This document shows positions 52,401-60,406 of a stretch of DNA of 64,000 nucleotides, piece after piece; the first letter of the stretch is position 1; every line of letters starts with the position of its first letter. The DNA lies in assembly GCA_017623115.1 (NCBI GenBank), contig JAGAPT010000021.1, positions 62,001 to 126,000 of the forward strand, written 5' to 3'. A model generated the notes under the pieces. It was not told where the DNA came from, made no database searches, and saw only the letters and a program-made list of their open reading frames with translations. A program made the translations under genes and the position numbers. Source of the stretch: Alistipes sp. GTDB taxonomy: Bacteria; Bacteroidota; Bacteroidia; Bacteroidales; Rikenellaceae.

Positions 52401-52616
52401 GTAACGCTCCATGAGATAGAGGTTATGGAACAGCACACGGGGCAGATATTCGCGGATGGAGGTCTGTACATCCCAATTCCACTGTGTGTCGAGGTGGGAA
52501 TTGCATACCAAATAGGCTCGATAAGGCTTTTTCGTAGGGGCAGGCTCTTGAGCCGAAATGGTTAAACTCGCTGCGAGGAGTAGACCGAGTAGTAACGAGC
52601 GGAAAGTGTGTTTCAT
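49419..52616 (-). CDS. GH38-family alpha-mannosidase, secreted
   Basis: The 1065-residue protein has a signal peptide (to about ISAQ23) and the GH38 N-terminal domain: zinc-binding His41 and Asp43 in NSHLDTQWNW, GASWDANDTNIPSPESAIRN, the nucleophile Asp154 in IFLPDCFGFSS, then STQKLNW. The middle three-helix bundle and large C-terminal beta domains complete the fold. GH38 enzymes are retaining, zinc-dependent alpha-mannosidases that remove mannose from N-glycans or other mannosides. Beside a GH92 and a uronic-acid lyase, it points to an alpha-mannose-containing glycan. It heads the minus-strand operon (GH38-GH97-lyase). Confidence 0.92.
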   Translation of the reverse strand: MKHTFRSLLLGLLLAASLTISAQEPAPTKKPYRAYLVCNSHLDTQWNWDVQTSIREYLPRVLFHNLYLMERYPDYRFNFEGGVKYAWMKEYYPLQYAQLKKYIQSGQWHISGASWDANDTNIPSPESAIRNILLGQEFYKAEFGTRSTDIFLPDCFGFSSTLPTIAAHCNLIGFSTQKLNWRKTTFYDNPEQPRNPFAWGVWRGLDGASVLAAFDTGAYNDVLPDSVQYNKALIARAARGFDNTCFRYYSGEEKHSGDRGNTGTVLTCRRLEASLNDPKAPIEIISATSDQLFLDYLHRQEELPSYQGELLMDLHGTGCYTSQSAMKYYNRRNEELVEAAERASVAADWLGAMPYNKAKINEVWQRFIWHQFHDDLTGTSIPEAYRWSWNDELIALRQSEEVMHTAVAALSYSLDTWVKGEAIVVYNSTPYPVQSTVAATIPLTDEQQVVFYGPDGRRVPAQILRRHNGQADILFAAKVPSVGFAVYDMRKVAKTASRTTLKAGERSLENSVYRLQLNERGDIVSLYDKRHKRELVAPNEAIRLAKIENNPSQQWPAWEVLHSVVEQPSTPITNNARISIEEQGPLRVALRVERTWGDSHFTQHIRLTEGAEADRIDICTEVDWHGNEVLVKAEFPLTIANEKAIYDLGLGHIERGNNVPTAYEVPAYKWASLREPQGSYGVAILNDSKYGWDKPNDHTLRLTLFHNPLTEKRYLYQALQDHGKHTFTYSIVAYEGATYTRVRAAAETLNAPLKAFRAPKHQGTLGRTFSMVESATPQLGIRALKKAEDGDGYIVRCYELSGQPVEQGMIRFAAPIHSAEACYATEERCGEAQFEGNTLYVSTNGFSPKTFRVRLAAPEHPATIDVAAKPVTLPYNITAFSTDEFHTYYRFDREHSSFAAELIPDMVYCQGIPFRMGEANYPDAVRCQGQRITLPEGTYDEIHLLVAAANEACEVEFRVGDMAQKRHIPLWKGFYGQWGWSEYSESCLTQEVIAHVGTHRHRSGEGNMPYEFSYLYHITLEVPEGARELILPEQAEATIFAATLSKQVIGAVEPLGINFYHPNNQ

Positions 52617-52728
52617 GATGATGGAAGTTTTATTGGATACGAAATATAATCATTAATATAGGTATATAGAAATCCTATGCGACATTTTTGCTGCCGTGTC
52701 GATATATTATATGTAAAATGGAACTGAA

Positions 52729-53262
52729 TTAGAGCGCACAACGCAAGGCCTCCCGTATCTGCTGGCGAGCCTTGAAGAGGTGGTTCTCGACTGTGCGACG
52801 ACTCAAATCGAGTTGCATGGCAATCTCCTCGGCCGTCTGTCCCTGATGAATCGAACGACGATAAATCTCGGCACGACGCTCTGAAAGCCCCTCGAGCAGG
52901 CTCTGCTCAATACGCTCCAAATCATTAGATTCAACTTGTTCCTCGGTATTGTGCGAGATTGCCGAGGTGGCTCGTTGGCTGAAATATTCACGGGCTCGTA
53001 CCGTATGAGCATGGTGACGCAGATAGTCGATGACCAGATTGCGGGCAATCGTGTAAATCAGGTTGCGAAGCGTCTGTGCCGTGAGCAGGGTCTGATATTC
53101 GAGCAGACGGGCAAAGCACTCCTGCGTGAGGTCTTCGGCCTCGTGGGTGTAGCCGATGCGGCGACTGATATATCCACGAACAGCACCGGTCATCGTGCAA
53201 TAGGCCTGCGTAATCAATTCGTCTTGTCGTGTACGAATGAGGTGCTCCTGGGTCGGTTTCAT
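52729..53262 (-). CDS. ECF-type RNA polymerase sigma factor without adjacent anti-sigma gene
   Basis: The 177-residue protein has sigma region 2 (TLRNLIYTIARNLVIDYLRHH, preceded by EAEDLTQECFARLL) and region 4 with a helix-turn-helix (LSERRAEIYRRSIHQGQTAE, then LDLSRRTVENHLFKARQQI). Group IV (ECF) sigma factors in Bacteroidota normally sit next to a FecR-type anti-sigma factor and a susC-like gene with an N-terminal signalling domain. Here no FecR gene is visible in the region and the local SusC has no such domain. It is transcribed toward the GH38 operon with a 112-base gap, so it may drive that operon. A role tied to the locus is inference. Confidence 0.85.
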   Translation of the reverse strand: MKPTQEHLIRTRQDELITQAYCTMTGAVRGYISRRIGYTHEAEDLTQECFARLLEYQTLLTAQTLRNLIYTIARNLVIDYLRHHAHTVRAREYFSQRATSAISHNTEEQVESNDLERIEQSLLEGLSERRAEIYRRSIHQGQTAEEIAMQLDLSRRTVENHLFKARQQIREALRCAL

Positions 53263-53460
53263 GAGTTAGTCGTTTTTGTTTGGTATACAAAATTGACTAA
53301 AAAATACCGATTTTTGCTATATAATCTGTAACATAACACGGGTCATTACGCTCAAATACCCTTTTTTGTGACATAAGGAAGGGGTTGTTTTGTAGCGTTT
53401 TTTGTTATAAACAGTCCGCTTTGTGTGCTATCTGGTGGATAGATGTCTGATAATCAATAG

Positions 53461-53497
53461 GAACGCCCCAGCCTATTGGTCGGGGCGTTCTTATTTT
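53461..53497. terminator. Hairpin after prs
   Basis: A perfect 9-bp stem GAACGCCCC / GGGGCGTTC lies past the prs stop. The better T-run is on the plus strand, so orientation is uncertain. The remaining 53263-53460 holds nothing I recognise apart from the upstream region of the sigma gene. Confidence 0.65.
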
Positions 53498-53511
53498 TGT
53501 TGTTTTTGTCG

Positions 53512-54453
53512 TTATTTGAAGAAAATCGACGAAATCTCTTTGTAGTTGTGGACGCGCTCAATGACGTCGGCAAAGATGTCGGCAACCGACAGCACCGTGA
53601 ACTTATGCAGGTCCTTGTTTGGGTTGAGCGGAATCGTATCGGTTACGATAATCTCCTGCAACGCACTTTCGTTGATGCGCTCGTAGGCCGGTCCCGAGAG
53701 TACGGGGTGGGTAATAGCGGCACGCACACTCTTGGCTCCACGAGCCATCAGCATATCGGCAGCCATGCAGATCGTGCCGGCCGTGTCGATCATGTCGTCC
53801 ACGATGAGGATGTTGCGCCCCTCGACCTCACCAATAGCAGTCATCTTACCTACGACATTGGCCTTTGCACGCTCCTTATGCGAGATGATAATCGGCGTTC
53901 CGAGGTATTTGGCATAGGTGTTGGCACGCTTTGCACCACCCATATCGGGCGCAGCAATCGAGAGGTCCTCGATGTGCAGGCTTTGGACATAGGGGACAAA
54001 GATACCGCTGGCGTAGAGTGCATCGACCGGAATATCGAAGAACCCTTGAATCTGGTCGGCATGCAGGTCCATGGTCATCACGCGGTCAGCACCGGCTGCT
54101 TTGAGCATGTTGGCCACCAATTTGGCACCAATCGGCACACGGGGACGGTCTTTGCGGTCCTGACGAGCCCAACCGAAATAGGGCATGACAGCCACTACCT
54201 GATAGGCTGAGGCGCGTTTTGCAGCATCGATCATCATCAGCAGTTCCATCAAGTTGTCCGTCGGGGGAAAGGTCGACTGAATACAGAAGACCGTGCAACC
54301 ACGAATCGACTCGTTGTAGGTAGGCTGGAACTCACCGTCGCTGAAATTCAGTATTTCCGACTTTCCGAGCGTTGTACCAAAGCTTGCTGCAATCTTCTCG
54401 GCCAACGGACGCGTGGCGCGGCCTGCGAAGATTTTAATTTTGTGTATAGCCAT
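53512..54453 (-). CDS. prs: Ribose-phosphate pyrophosphokinase (PRPP synthetase)
   Basis: Prs makes PRPP from ribose 5-phosphate and ATP, feeding purine, pyrimidine, NAD, His and Trp synthesis. The 313-residue protein shows class I features: NFSDGEFQPTYNESIRG near 38, PYFGWARQDRKDRPRVPI (ATP loop), TMDLHADQIQGFFDIPVD (divalent cation site) and the PRPP-binding VDDMIDTAGT. Length and motifs are standard. It is monocistronic with a good promoter box 34 bases before the ATG. Confidence 0.96.
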   Translation of the reverse strand: MAIHKIKIFAGRATRPLAEKIAASFGTTLGKSEILNFSDGEFQPTYNESIRGCTVFCIQSTFPPTDNLMELLMMIDAAKRASAYQVVAVMPYFGWARQDRKDRPRVPIGAKLVANMLKAAGADRVMTMDLHADQIQGFFDIPVDALYASGIFVPYVQSLHIEDLSIAAPDMGGAKRANTYAKYLGTPIIISHKERAKANVVGKMTAIGEVEGRNILIVDDMIDTAGTICMAADMLMARGAKSVRAAITHPVLSGPAYERINESALQEIIVTDTIPLNPNKDLHKFTVLSVADIFADVIERVHNYKEISSIFFK

Positions 54454-54486
54454 GACTATTTAGTGTACGGGAATTTATTTCACGTG

Positions 54487-54494
54487 CAAAGATA
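54487..54494 (-). promoter_or_regulatory. -7 box (TATCTTTG) for prs
   Basis: A perfect TAnnTTTG match on the minus strand, 33 bases before the prs ATG. Confidence 0.65.
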
Positions 54495-54506
54495 GAACAA
54501 TAGGAT

Positions 54507-54538
54507 GAAAAAAGAGCCTTTTGGGGGGCTCTTTTTTT
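54507..54538 (-). terminator. Terminator after engB
   Basis: Stem AAAAAGAGCC / GGCTCTTTTT with an A/T-rich flank on each side, between the engB stop and the prs promoter. Confidence 0.85.
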
Positions 54539-54553
54539 AACAATTATCAACAT

Positions 54554-55150
54554 TTAGTCTGTTTTCAGACATTCTTCGATGAAATTGAGGATTTCGTCAC
54601 GGCCAACTCGTTGTTCCGACGAACTGATGAAGTGGGGTGGTAACTCCTCCCATTGCTCCTCCAATACCTTTTTATAAGTAGCAATGCTGCGGTCTCGTTG
54701 AGCTTTGGAGCGTTTATCGGCTTTGGTGAAAATCAAACCAAAAGGCACTCCGTGTTCTCCGAGCAGGTTGATGAAGTCGAGGTCGATGCGCTGTGGCTCG
54801 AGGCGGATGTCAACGAGCACGAACAGGAAGAACATCTTCTCGCATTTGAAGACGTAGTCGGTGATGATTTTCGAGAAGGCTCCTCGTTCGCTTTTCGAGG
54901 TACGGGCATAGCCATAGCCGGGCAAATCGACCAGATACCAACTGTCGTTGATGCAAAAGTGGTTTATCAAGCGTGTCTTTCCGGGGGTTGCCGATACTTT
55001 GGCCAGCCCTTTGTGGCCGGTGAGCATGTTGATGAGCGATGATTTGCCGACGTTGCTGCGGCCGATGAAGGCAATATCGCGCAAGGCATCCTTTGGAACC
55101 TGCGAAATGCGTTCCGAACTGCATTTGAATATGGCCTTCGTGATGTTCAT
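54554..55150 (-). CDS. engB: Ribosome biogenesis GTPase EngB (YsxC)
   Basis: EngB is an essential small GTPase for late 50S assembly. The 198-residue protein has G1 GRSNVGKSS, G2/G3 with TPGKTRLINHF and VDLPGYGYA, and G4 TKADK. The ATG at 55150 (MNITKAIFKCSSE) is preferred to an ATG at 55237, because the extra residues would be encoded by the upstream CCCAAAACT-type repeat and would overlap the end of der. The start is 38 bases downstream of der in the same direction, so both GTPases share a transcript with the repeat lying between them. Confidence 0.93.
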   Translation of the reverse strand: MNITKAIFKCSSERISQVPKDALRDIAFIGRSNVGKSSLINMLTGHKGLAKVSATPGKTRLINHFCINDSWYLVDLPGYGYARTSKSERGAFSKIITDYVFKCEKMFFLFVLVDIRLEPQRIDLDFINLLGEHGVPFGLIFTKADKRSKAQRDRSIATYKKVLEEQWEELPPHFISSSEQRVGRDEILNFIEECLKTD

Positions 55151-55161
55151 CGAACCGGATT

Positions 55162-55179
55162 CAAAACTCCCAAAACTCC
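55162..55179. repeat. Two copies of the CCCAAAACT-type 9-bp repeat between der and engB
   Basis: CAAAACTCC is repeated twice in tandem, with a degenerate CCAAAATG next to it. It is the same unit as the four-copy array before rlmB, but in the opposite orientation to the gene it precedes. Confidence 0.85.
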
Positions 55180-55188
55180 CCAAAATGC

Positions 55189-56493
55189 TTATTTCTGTCG
55201 GAAATAAATCTGCATCGGTACCCCCGAAAAATCCCATTGTTCGCGCATGTTGTTTTCGAGGAAACGACGATACGGCTCACGAATGTATTGCGGCAGATTG
55301 ACAAAGAAGGCAAACTGCGGTGTCGGGGTGGGCAGCTGGGTTACGTATTTGATTTTGATATATTTACCCTTCGTTGCGGGGGGCGGATAGTTCTCGATGA
55401 GTGGCAACAGATACTCGTTCAGTTCGGAGGTTGCGATACGGCGCTTGCGGGCTTCGTGTACGCGGATGGCGGTTTTCAGTACCTCCAGGATACGTTGCTT
55501 CTCGAGTACCGAGGTGAAGACAATCGGAATGTCGTTGAACGGGGCGAGCTTCTTTTTGAGGAACTCGGTCCACTCCTTCATCGTGTTGTTGTCCTTCTCG
55601 ACAAGGTCCCATTTGTTGACCACGATGACACATCCCTTGCGGTTACGCACGATGAGGTTGTGGATGTTGAGGTCTTGCGACTCCAATCCTTGCTGGGCAT
55701 CGAGCATCAGGATGCAGACGTCGGAATTCTCGATGGCACGAATCGAGCGCATCACCGAGTAGAACTCCAAATCCTCCATCTCCTTGCCCTTCTTGCGCAT
55801 GCCGGCCGTGTCGACCAGGTAGAAGTCCATGCCGAATTTGTTGTAGCGCGTGCGAATCGAGTCGCGGGTTGTGCCGGCAATCGAGGTGACGATGTTGCGC
55901 TCCTGCCCCAATAGGGCGTTGGTCATCGACGATTTACCCACGTTGGGACGTCCGACGATGGTAATACGCGGCAACTCCTCATCCTCCTCGGCTACGGTCT
56001 CCTCGGGCAGCGCAGCGAGAATGGCATCCATCAGGTCGCCTGTACCGCTACCCGACATCGACGAGATGCAGTAGGGGTCGCCCAGTCCAAACGAATAAAA
56101 CTCGTGCGAGCCGTAGATTTGGTCGTTGTTGTCGACCTTGTTGCAGACCAAGATTACCTTTTTCGAGGTGCGACGCAGGATGTCGGCCATCATCATATCG
56201 AGGTCGGTGATACCCGTTGTTACCTCGACCAAAAAGAGGATGACATCGGCCTCGTCGATGGCCAGCAACACCTGGCGGCGAATCTCATCTTCGAAGATAT
56301 CCTCCGAGTTTACCGTATAACCACCGGTGTCGATGATGGAGAACTCCTTGCCGTTCCAATCGGTTTTGCCGTAGTGGCGGTCACGGGTAGTACCTGCCGT
56401 CGCATCGACGATGGCTTGACGCTGGCCTACCAAGCGGTTGAAGAGGGTCGATTTGCCGACATTGGGTCGGCCTACAATGGCTACCAAACTCAT
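55189..56493 (-). CDS. der: Ribosome biogenesis GTPase Der (EngA), tandem G domains
   Basis: Der acts in 50S subunit assembly and is the only bacterial GTPase family with two G domains in a row. The 434-residue protein shows both: GRPNVGKST and GRPNVGKSS for G1, DTGGY and DTAGM for G3, NKVD and NKWD for G4, followed by the C-terminal KH-like domain ([18 protein letters not shown]). It is upstream of engB in one transcript, a logical pairing of ribosome assembly factors. Confidence 0.96.
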   Translation of the reverse strand: MSLVAIVGRPNVGKSTLFNRLVGQRQAIVDATAGTTRDRHYGKTDWNGKEFSIIDTGGYTVNSEDIFEDEIRRQVLLAIDEADVILFLVEVTTGITDLDMMMADILRRTSKKVILVCNKVDNNDQIYGSHEFYSFGLGDPYCISSMSGSGTGDLMDAILAALPEETVAEEDEELPRITIVGRPNVGKSSMTNALLGQERNIVTSIAGTTRDSIRTRYNKFGMDFYLVDTAGMRKKGKEMEDLEFYSVMRSIRAIENSDVCILMLDAQQGLESQDLNIHNLIVRNRKGCVIVVNKWDLVEKDNNTMKEWTEFLKKKLAPFNDIPIVFTSVLEKQRILEVLKTAIRVHEARKRRIATSELNEYLLPLIENYPPPATKGKYIKIKYVTQLPTPTPQFAFFVNLPQYIREPYRRFLENNMREQWDFSGVPMQIYFRQK

Positions 56494-56534
56494 ATTTATA
56501 GCGTGTTTGTGTTATCTACTCGTTAAATGGGGTG

Positions 56535-56542
56535 CAATGATA
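56535..56542 (-). promoter_or_regulatory. Possible -7 box (TATCATTG, one mismatch) for der
   Basis: One base differs from TAnnTTTG on the minus strand. It lies 41 bases before the der ATG. Confidence 0.35.
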
Positions 56543-56570
56543 CGAAAAATTATTCGAGCCCGCAAACCGG

Positions 56571-58658
56571 TTACAGTGTCTTGAGCAGTTCACTATCCGT
56601 GCCGGCCTGCACGGGGAAGAGCAGGATGTGGTTGTTGCGGGCGAAATGCTCCTCGACGTAGGCCGGAATGCGGTTCATGGCTGCGGTGTAGGAGATGCGG
56701 TCGCGGCGACTCATGATCACCCACAGACAGTCGTCATCGCTCACCGGTGCAAAGAGCCGCGGTAACTCCTCCCACGACTGCTCGGTGGGGATGTAGGTGG
56801 CAATGTCGGCCTTGCGACGTTTGCGTTGCAGGTAGTCGATGGTTGCCTGTGTAGCGTAGAAAATCAGTTTGGCTCCGGTGTCATGCGCCAAGTGTCGAAT
56901 GCGCAATACCCACGTCTCGAATCCGAGCTCAAGTTCGGCACGGCGAGGTACGAAAACCAGATGACGCTTGACGGTCGAGAGGGGTTGTTGGTTGCGGTAG
57001 ATGTAGGTCGTGACATTCGTGCGCAGCAAGACGCGCGGAATGGTCGAGCCAAGGACAGCGGAACTGCCCAGGGTGTTGAATGCGGAGGTGTGTTCGCTCT
57101 CCTCGTGCATGCCGAGCACCAGATCGGTGATGTTGCGTTCGCGCACGATGCTGACGATGGCGTTGACGATGTTTACGTCGTAACGCAACAGCCGGTGCAT
57201 GTGAATGCCGGCTGCGGCCGATGCTTCGGCGGCCGTTGTGAGCATCTTCTCGGCCGCTTCGACCTCCTCGGTCGAGTGGCTTTGGTTGTCAATGGCATTC
57301 AGGGCATAGAGACTGCGGTGCTTTTGTTTCGTGACGGCAATGCCCAACCCAACTGCCTCGGCTACCGACTTGGGATGAGATACGGGAATCAGCACATGCT
57401 CGCCCTGCTCGACCCGACGCTCGGTCTGCGGACCGCCCAGCGCAATGTGGTGCGCACCGTGTTGGGTCAGGAAGGTCGAGATGGTGCAGGTGCAGAGAAT
57501 CATCAGAATCGTACCATTGAGGACGGCCTCGTCGAGCAGGCGAATCGGAACTCCCTCGGGTGTATGCCCCAGGATGATGTTGTAACCGACCATCACGACG
57601 GCCAGCGTGCCGGCGACGTGTGCCACGCTCAATCCGAAAAGCAGGGTCAACTGGTTGCGGGAAAGACGGAAACTCTTGGCTGTGAGCACGGCTGCAATGT
57701 ATTTGGCCAGCGTGACCATCACAATCATCACAACTCCGACGATGAGTGTCTCCCAACTGCCGATGATGGCGTGGTAGTCGATGAGCATGCCGACGCCCAG
57801 GAGGAAGAAGGGGATGAAGATGGCATTGCCGACAAACTCGATGCGGTTCATCAAGGGCGAGGTGCGGGGAATGAGTCGGTTCATCGCCAGACCGGCCAAG
57901 AAGGCCCCGATGATGGGCTCCAGACCGGCCAGCTGGGTCAGGTAGGCACCCAGGAAGAGCACGACCAGGATAAAGACATATTGCGAGATGTTGTCGCTGC
58001 AACGCTTGAAGAACCACCTTCCGATACGTGGAAAAAACCATAGGATGACCACGCCGCAACCGAATACCGAGGCGGCTAACCGATACCAAAATTGTTGGTC
58101 GGTCGAGCCGGTTGCCATGCCGACCACCACCGTCAGGGTGATTAGTGCCAGGATGTCGACGACAATCGTACCGCCGACGGCAATCGTGACGGCCTTGTCG
58201 CGCGTGATGCCGAGCTTCGAAACAATCGGGTAAGCAATCAGGGTCTGCGAGGCGAATAGGGCGGCCATCAAGGCCGATGAGAGGAGTGGGTAGCCCAGGA
58301 TGTAGTAGCCCGAAACAATGCCGAAGAGCATCGGCACAATGAAGGTGTAGAGTCCGAAGGCAAAACTACGCAGGCTGTTGCGCTTGAAGTCGGCCATATC
58401 CATCTCCAGACCTGCCATGAAGAGGATGTAGAGCATGCCGGCCGTACCCGAGAGGATGATGCTGCTATCGCGCAACACGAGGTTGAGGCCGTGGGGGCCG
58501 ATGATGGCTCCGGCAATGATCAACCCGAGTAGATAAGGAATCTTGAGTCGGTTGAGCAACAATGGCGTGCCCAGCACGATGGTCATGATGAGCAGGAACT
58601 TCAAAATCGGGTCCTCGATGGGGGTCGAGAAGGCGGTATGGAGTGCGAGTAGTTGCAT
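56571..58658 (-). CDS. Kef-type (CPA2) cation:proton antiporter with C-terminal USP-like regions
   Basis: The N-terminal 400 residues have about a dozen membrane helices typical of CPA2 antiporters (LNRLKIPYLLGLIIAGAIIG; LFMAGLEMDM; ASQTLIAYPIVSKLGI; GAFLAGLAMNRLIP). The remaining ~290 residues are soluble with two universal-stress-protein-like segments (VLIPVSHPKSVAEAVGLGIA; LVLGMHEESEHTSAFNTLGSS), a likely sensor or regulatory module. It probably exchanges K+ or Na+ for protons. The ATG at 58658 (MQLLALHTAFSTP, 695 residues) is chosen; a start at 58730 would precede the promoter box. It is divergent from the outer-membrane protein gene. Confidence 0.88.
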   Translation of the reverse strand: MQLLALHTAFSTPIEDPILKFLLIMTIVLGTPLLLNRLKIPYLLGLIIAGAIIGPHGLNLVLRDSSIILSGTAGMLYILFMAGLEMDMADFKRNSLRSFAFGLYTFIVPMLFGIVSGYYILGYPLLSSALMAALFASQTLIAYPIVSKLGITRDKAVTIAVGGTIVVDILALITLTVVVGMATGSTDQQFWYRLAASVFGCGVVILWFFPRIGRWFFKRCSDNISQYVFILVVLFLGAYLTQLAGLEPIIGAFLAGLAMNRLIPRTSPLMNRIEFVGNAIFIPFFLLGVGMLIDYHAIIGSWETLIVGVVMIVMVTLAKYIAAVLTAKSFRLSRNQLTLLFGLSVAHVAGTLAVVMVGYNIILGHTPEGVPIRLLDEAVLNGTILMILCTCTISTFLTQHGAHHIALGGPQTERRVEQGEHVLIPVSHPKSVAEAVGLGIAVTKQKHRSLYALNAIDNQSHSTEEVEAAEKMLTTAAEASAAAGIHMHRLLRYDVNIVNAIVSIVRERNITDLVLGMHEESEHTSAFNTLGSSAVLGSTIPRVLLRTNVTTYIYRNQQPLSTVKRHLVFVPRRAELELGFETWVLRIRHLAHDTGAKLIFYATQATIDYLQRKRRKADIATYIPTEQSWEELPRLFAPVSDDDCLWVIMSRRDRISYTAAMNRIPAYVEEHFARNNHILLFPVQAGTDSELLKTL

Positions 58659-58677
58659 AGATTGCGGTTGTGAATGA

Positions 58678-58685
58678 CAAATGTA
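58678..58685 (-). promoter_or_regulatory. -7 box (TACATTTG) for the antiporter
   Basis: A perfect TAnnTTTG match, 19 bases before the ATG at 58658. Confidence 0.6.
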
Positions 58686-58718
58686 GCGAAAAATATGCGG
58701 AAATTCGCAAAAAATCGT

Positions 58719-58726
58719 TAACTTTG
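58719..58726 (+). promoter_or_regulatory. -7 box (TAACTTTG) for the outer-membrane protein gene
   Basis: A perfect TAnnTTTG match, 41 bases before the ATG at 58768. Confidence 0.6.
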
Positions 58727-58767
58727 ACAAATTAATGATGTAAATAACAATTATTAAAAGAGACGGA

Positions 58768-59403
58768 ATGAAACGATTAATTCCCTTGGTGAGCCTTCTG
58801 ATGGCTCTCGTTGTGACGCAGCAGTCTGTGGCGCAAAGTGATTATATGCAAGTACGCACGGAACGCAAATCCCCGATTCGCTGGGGCTTGATAGCCGGTG
58901 TGAATATGGCTGACTTTGAGTTGAAGGGTACAAAATTCGAGCTGGAGAATAAACTCGGCTGGCAGGTCGGTATGATGGCTTCGATTCCGCTTGGCTCGAT
59001 TATGACACTCGACCCGCAGTTGATTTATATCCATCAGACGCTCGATCTGTCGAACCCCAACTTCAAAGAGACGGGCGAATTGACCTGCTCGTCGATTGAC
59101 CTGCCACTCGGTCTGGGCTTTAAGGTGGCCGGCCCGTTGCGCCTCTTCTTTGGCCCCGTCTTTACACTCATGAATGAGAGCGATGGCAGTTTCGGCAAGG
59201 AGGACCTCGACTACTCGGGTCTGAGAACAACCTTCTCGTATATGCTGGGTGCCGAGGTACGTCTGTTTGACCACCTGCGTGTCGATGTGCGCTACAACGG
59301 CCAATTTAAGAATAAGGACAATGTGATGCTGCCCGACAATGCCGGAGGTGTTGGTGAGGTTCGCACACAGTGTTTCTTCCTCAATGTCGGTTACTATTTT
59401 TAG
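58768..59403 (+). CDS. Outer-membrane beta-barrel protein (PorT/OMP_b-brl-like)
   Basis: The 211-residue protein has a signal peptide (to VAQ near 23) and alternating-hydrophobic strands of an eight-stranded barrel (WGLIAGVNMADFEL; GWQVGMMASIPLG; FSYMLGAEVRLFDHLRVDV), ending in aromatic FLNVGYYF, the outer-membrane insertion signal. It belongs to the common Bacteroidota small-barrel group (porin family/PorT-like). No function is assigned; many such proteins are structural. The PhoH-like gene follows after three bases, so the two share a transcript. Confidence 0.85.
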   Translation: MKRLIPLVSLLMALVVTQQSVAQSDYMQVRTERKSPIRWGLIAGVNMADFELKGTKFELENKLGWQVGMMASIPLGSIMTLDPQLIYIHQTLDLSNPNFKETGELTCSSIDLPLGLGFKVAGPLRLFFGPVFTLMNESDGSFGKEDLDYSGLRTTFSYMLGAEVRLFDHLRVDVRYNGQFKNKDNVMLPDNAGGVGEVRTQCFFLNVGYYF

Positions 59404-59406
59404 CCT

Positions 59407-60396
59407 ATGACCGACGGAGTAGGAAAGGAGATTCTGATTGACGGGGTTGATCCCCGTGAACTCTATGGCCCGCAGAATGCCTATCTGGAGCAGTTGCGGG
59501 CGATGTTCCCCGAACTGAAAATCGTGGCGCGTGGTTCGTCGCTCAAGGTGCTGGGCGCAACGGCCGAGGTGGCTCGTTTCGAGAAGCGATTCGAGGGGCT
59601 GGTAGCCTATTATACGAAGTACGGCCACCTCTCCTCGCAGGTTATCGACCAATGTTTTGCCGATGGATATGCCGCCTCGGAGCGTCCGATGGATAAGGAT
59701 GTGCTGGTCTATGGCAACAACGGCATGGTGGTGCGGGCTCGCACGCCGAATCAGCAACGATTGGTCGAACTCTACGAGAAAAACGACCTGCTGTTTGCCG
59801 TGGGCCCTGCCGGCTCGGGTAAAACCTATACGGCCATTGCGTTGGCTGTGCGTGCCTTGAAGGAGAAGGAGGTGCGTCGCATTATCCTGACACGTCCGGC
59901 TGTTGAGGCGGGTGAGAAACTCGGTTTCCTGCCCGGTGATATGAAGGAGAAACTCGACCCCTATCTGCAACCTTTGTACGATGCGCTGAACGATATGATT
60001 CCACCCCTCAAGTTACAGAAATTTCTGGAGGAGGGAACGGTGCAGATTGCGCCGTTGGCCTATATGCGAGGTCGCACGCTCGACAATGCCTTCGTGATTC
60101 TGGACGAGGCGCAGAATACCACTTTGTCGCAAATCAAGATGTTCCTGACTCGTATGGGGCGCAATGCCCGTTTCATTGTGACGGGTGATGTGACGCAGAT
60201 TGACCTGCCGCGTCGCTCGGATAGCGGCCTGACACGGGCCATGCAGATTTTGAAGGATGTAAAGGGAATCGGTCAGGTTGAATTTGATAAGCGGGATATT
60301 GTGCGCCACGAACTCGTGAAACAGATCGTCGAGGCCTTTGATCACGATGCCGATCGCCACGAATTGGAGAAAAAATTGCTGGAAACCAATAAATAA
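59407..60396 (+). CDS. PhoH-like ATPase
   Basis: The 329-residue cytoplasmic protein has an N-terminal region like YbeZ/PhoH proteins (KIVARGSSLKVLGATAEV) and the ATPase domain with Walker A GPAGSGKTYTA and Walker B FVILDEAQNTT, plus the GDVTQIDLP motif of the superfamily I helicase-like group. PhoH/YbeZ proteins are linked to RNA metabolism and ribosome maturation, often beside the endoribonuclease YbeY; no ybeY is seen here. It lies between the barrel gene and pepD. Confidence 0.92.
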   Translation: MTDGVGKEILIDGVDPRELYGPQNAYLEQLRAMFPELKIVARGSSLKVLGATAEVARFEKRFEGLVAYYTKYGHLSSQVIDQCFADGYAASERPMDKDVLVYGNNGMVVRARTPNQQRLVELYEKNDLLFAVGPAGSGKTYTAIALAVRALKEKEVRRIILTRPAVEAGEKLGFLPGDMKEKLDPYLQPLYDALNDMIPPLKLQKFLEEGTVQIAPLAYMRGRTLDNAFVILDEAQNTTLSQIKMFLTRMGRNARFIVTGDVTQIDLPRRSDSGLTRAMQILKDVKGIGQVEFDKRDIVRHELVKQIVEAFDHDADRHELEKKLLETNK

Positions 60397-60406
60397 CTAC
60401 CTACTT

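Noticed and set aside
55151-55237. Longer EngB start at 55237
   Set aside because: The extra residues are encoded by the 9-bp repeat and the end of der; EngB homologues start at the position corresponding to 55150.
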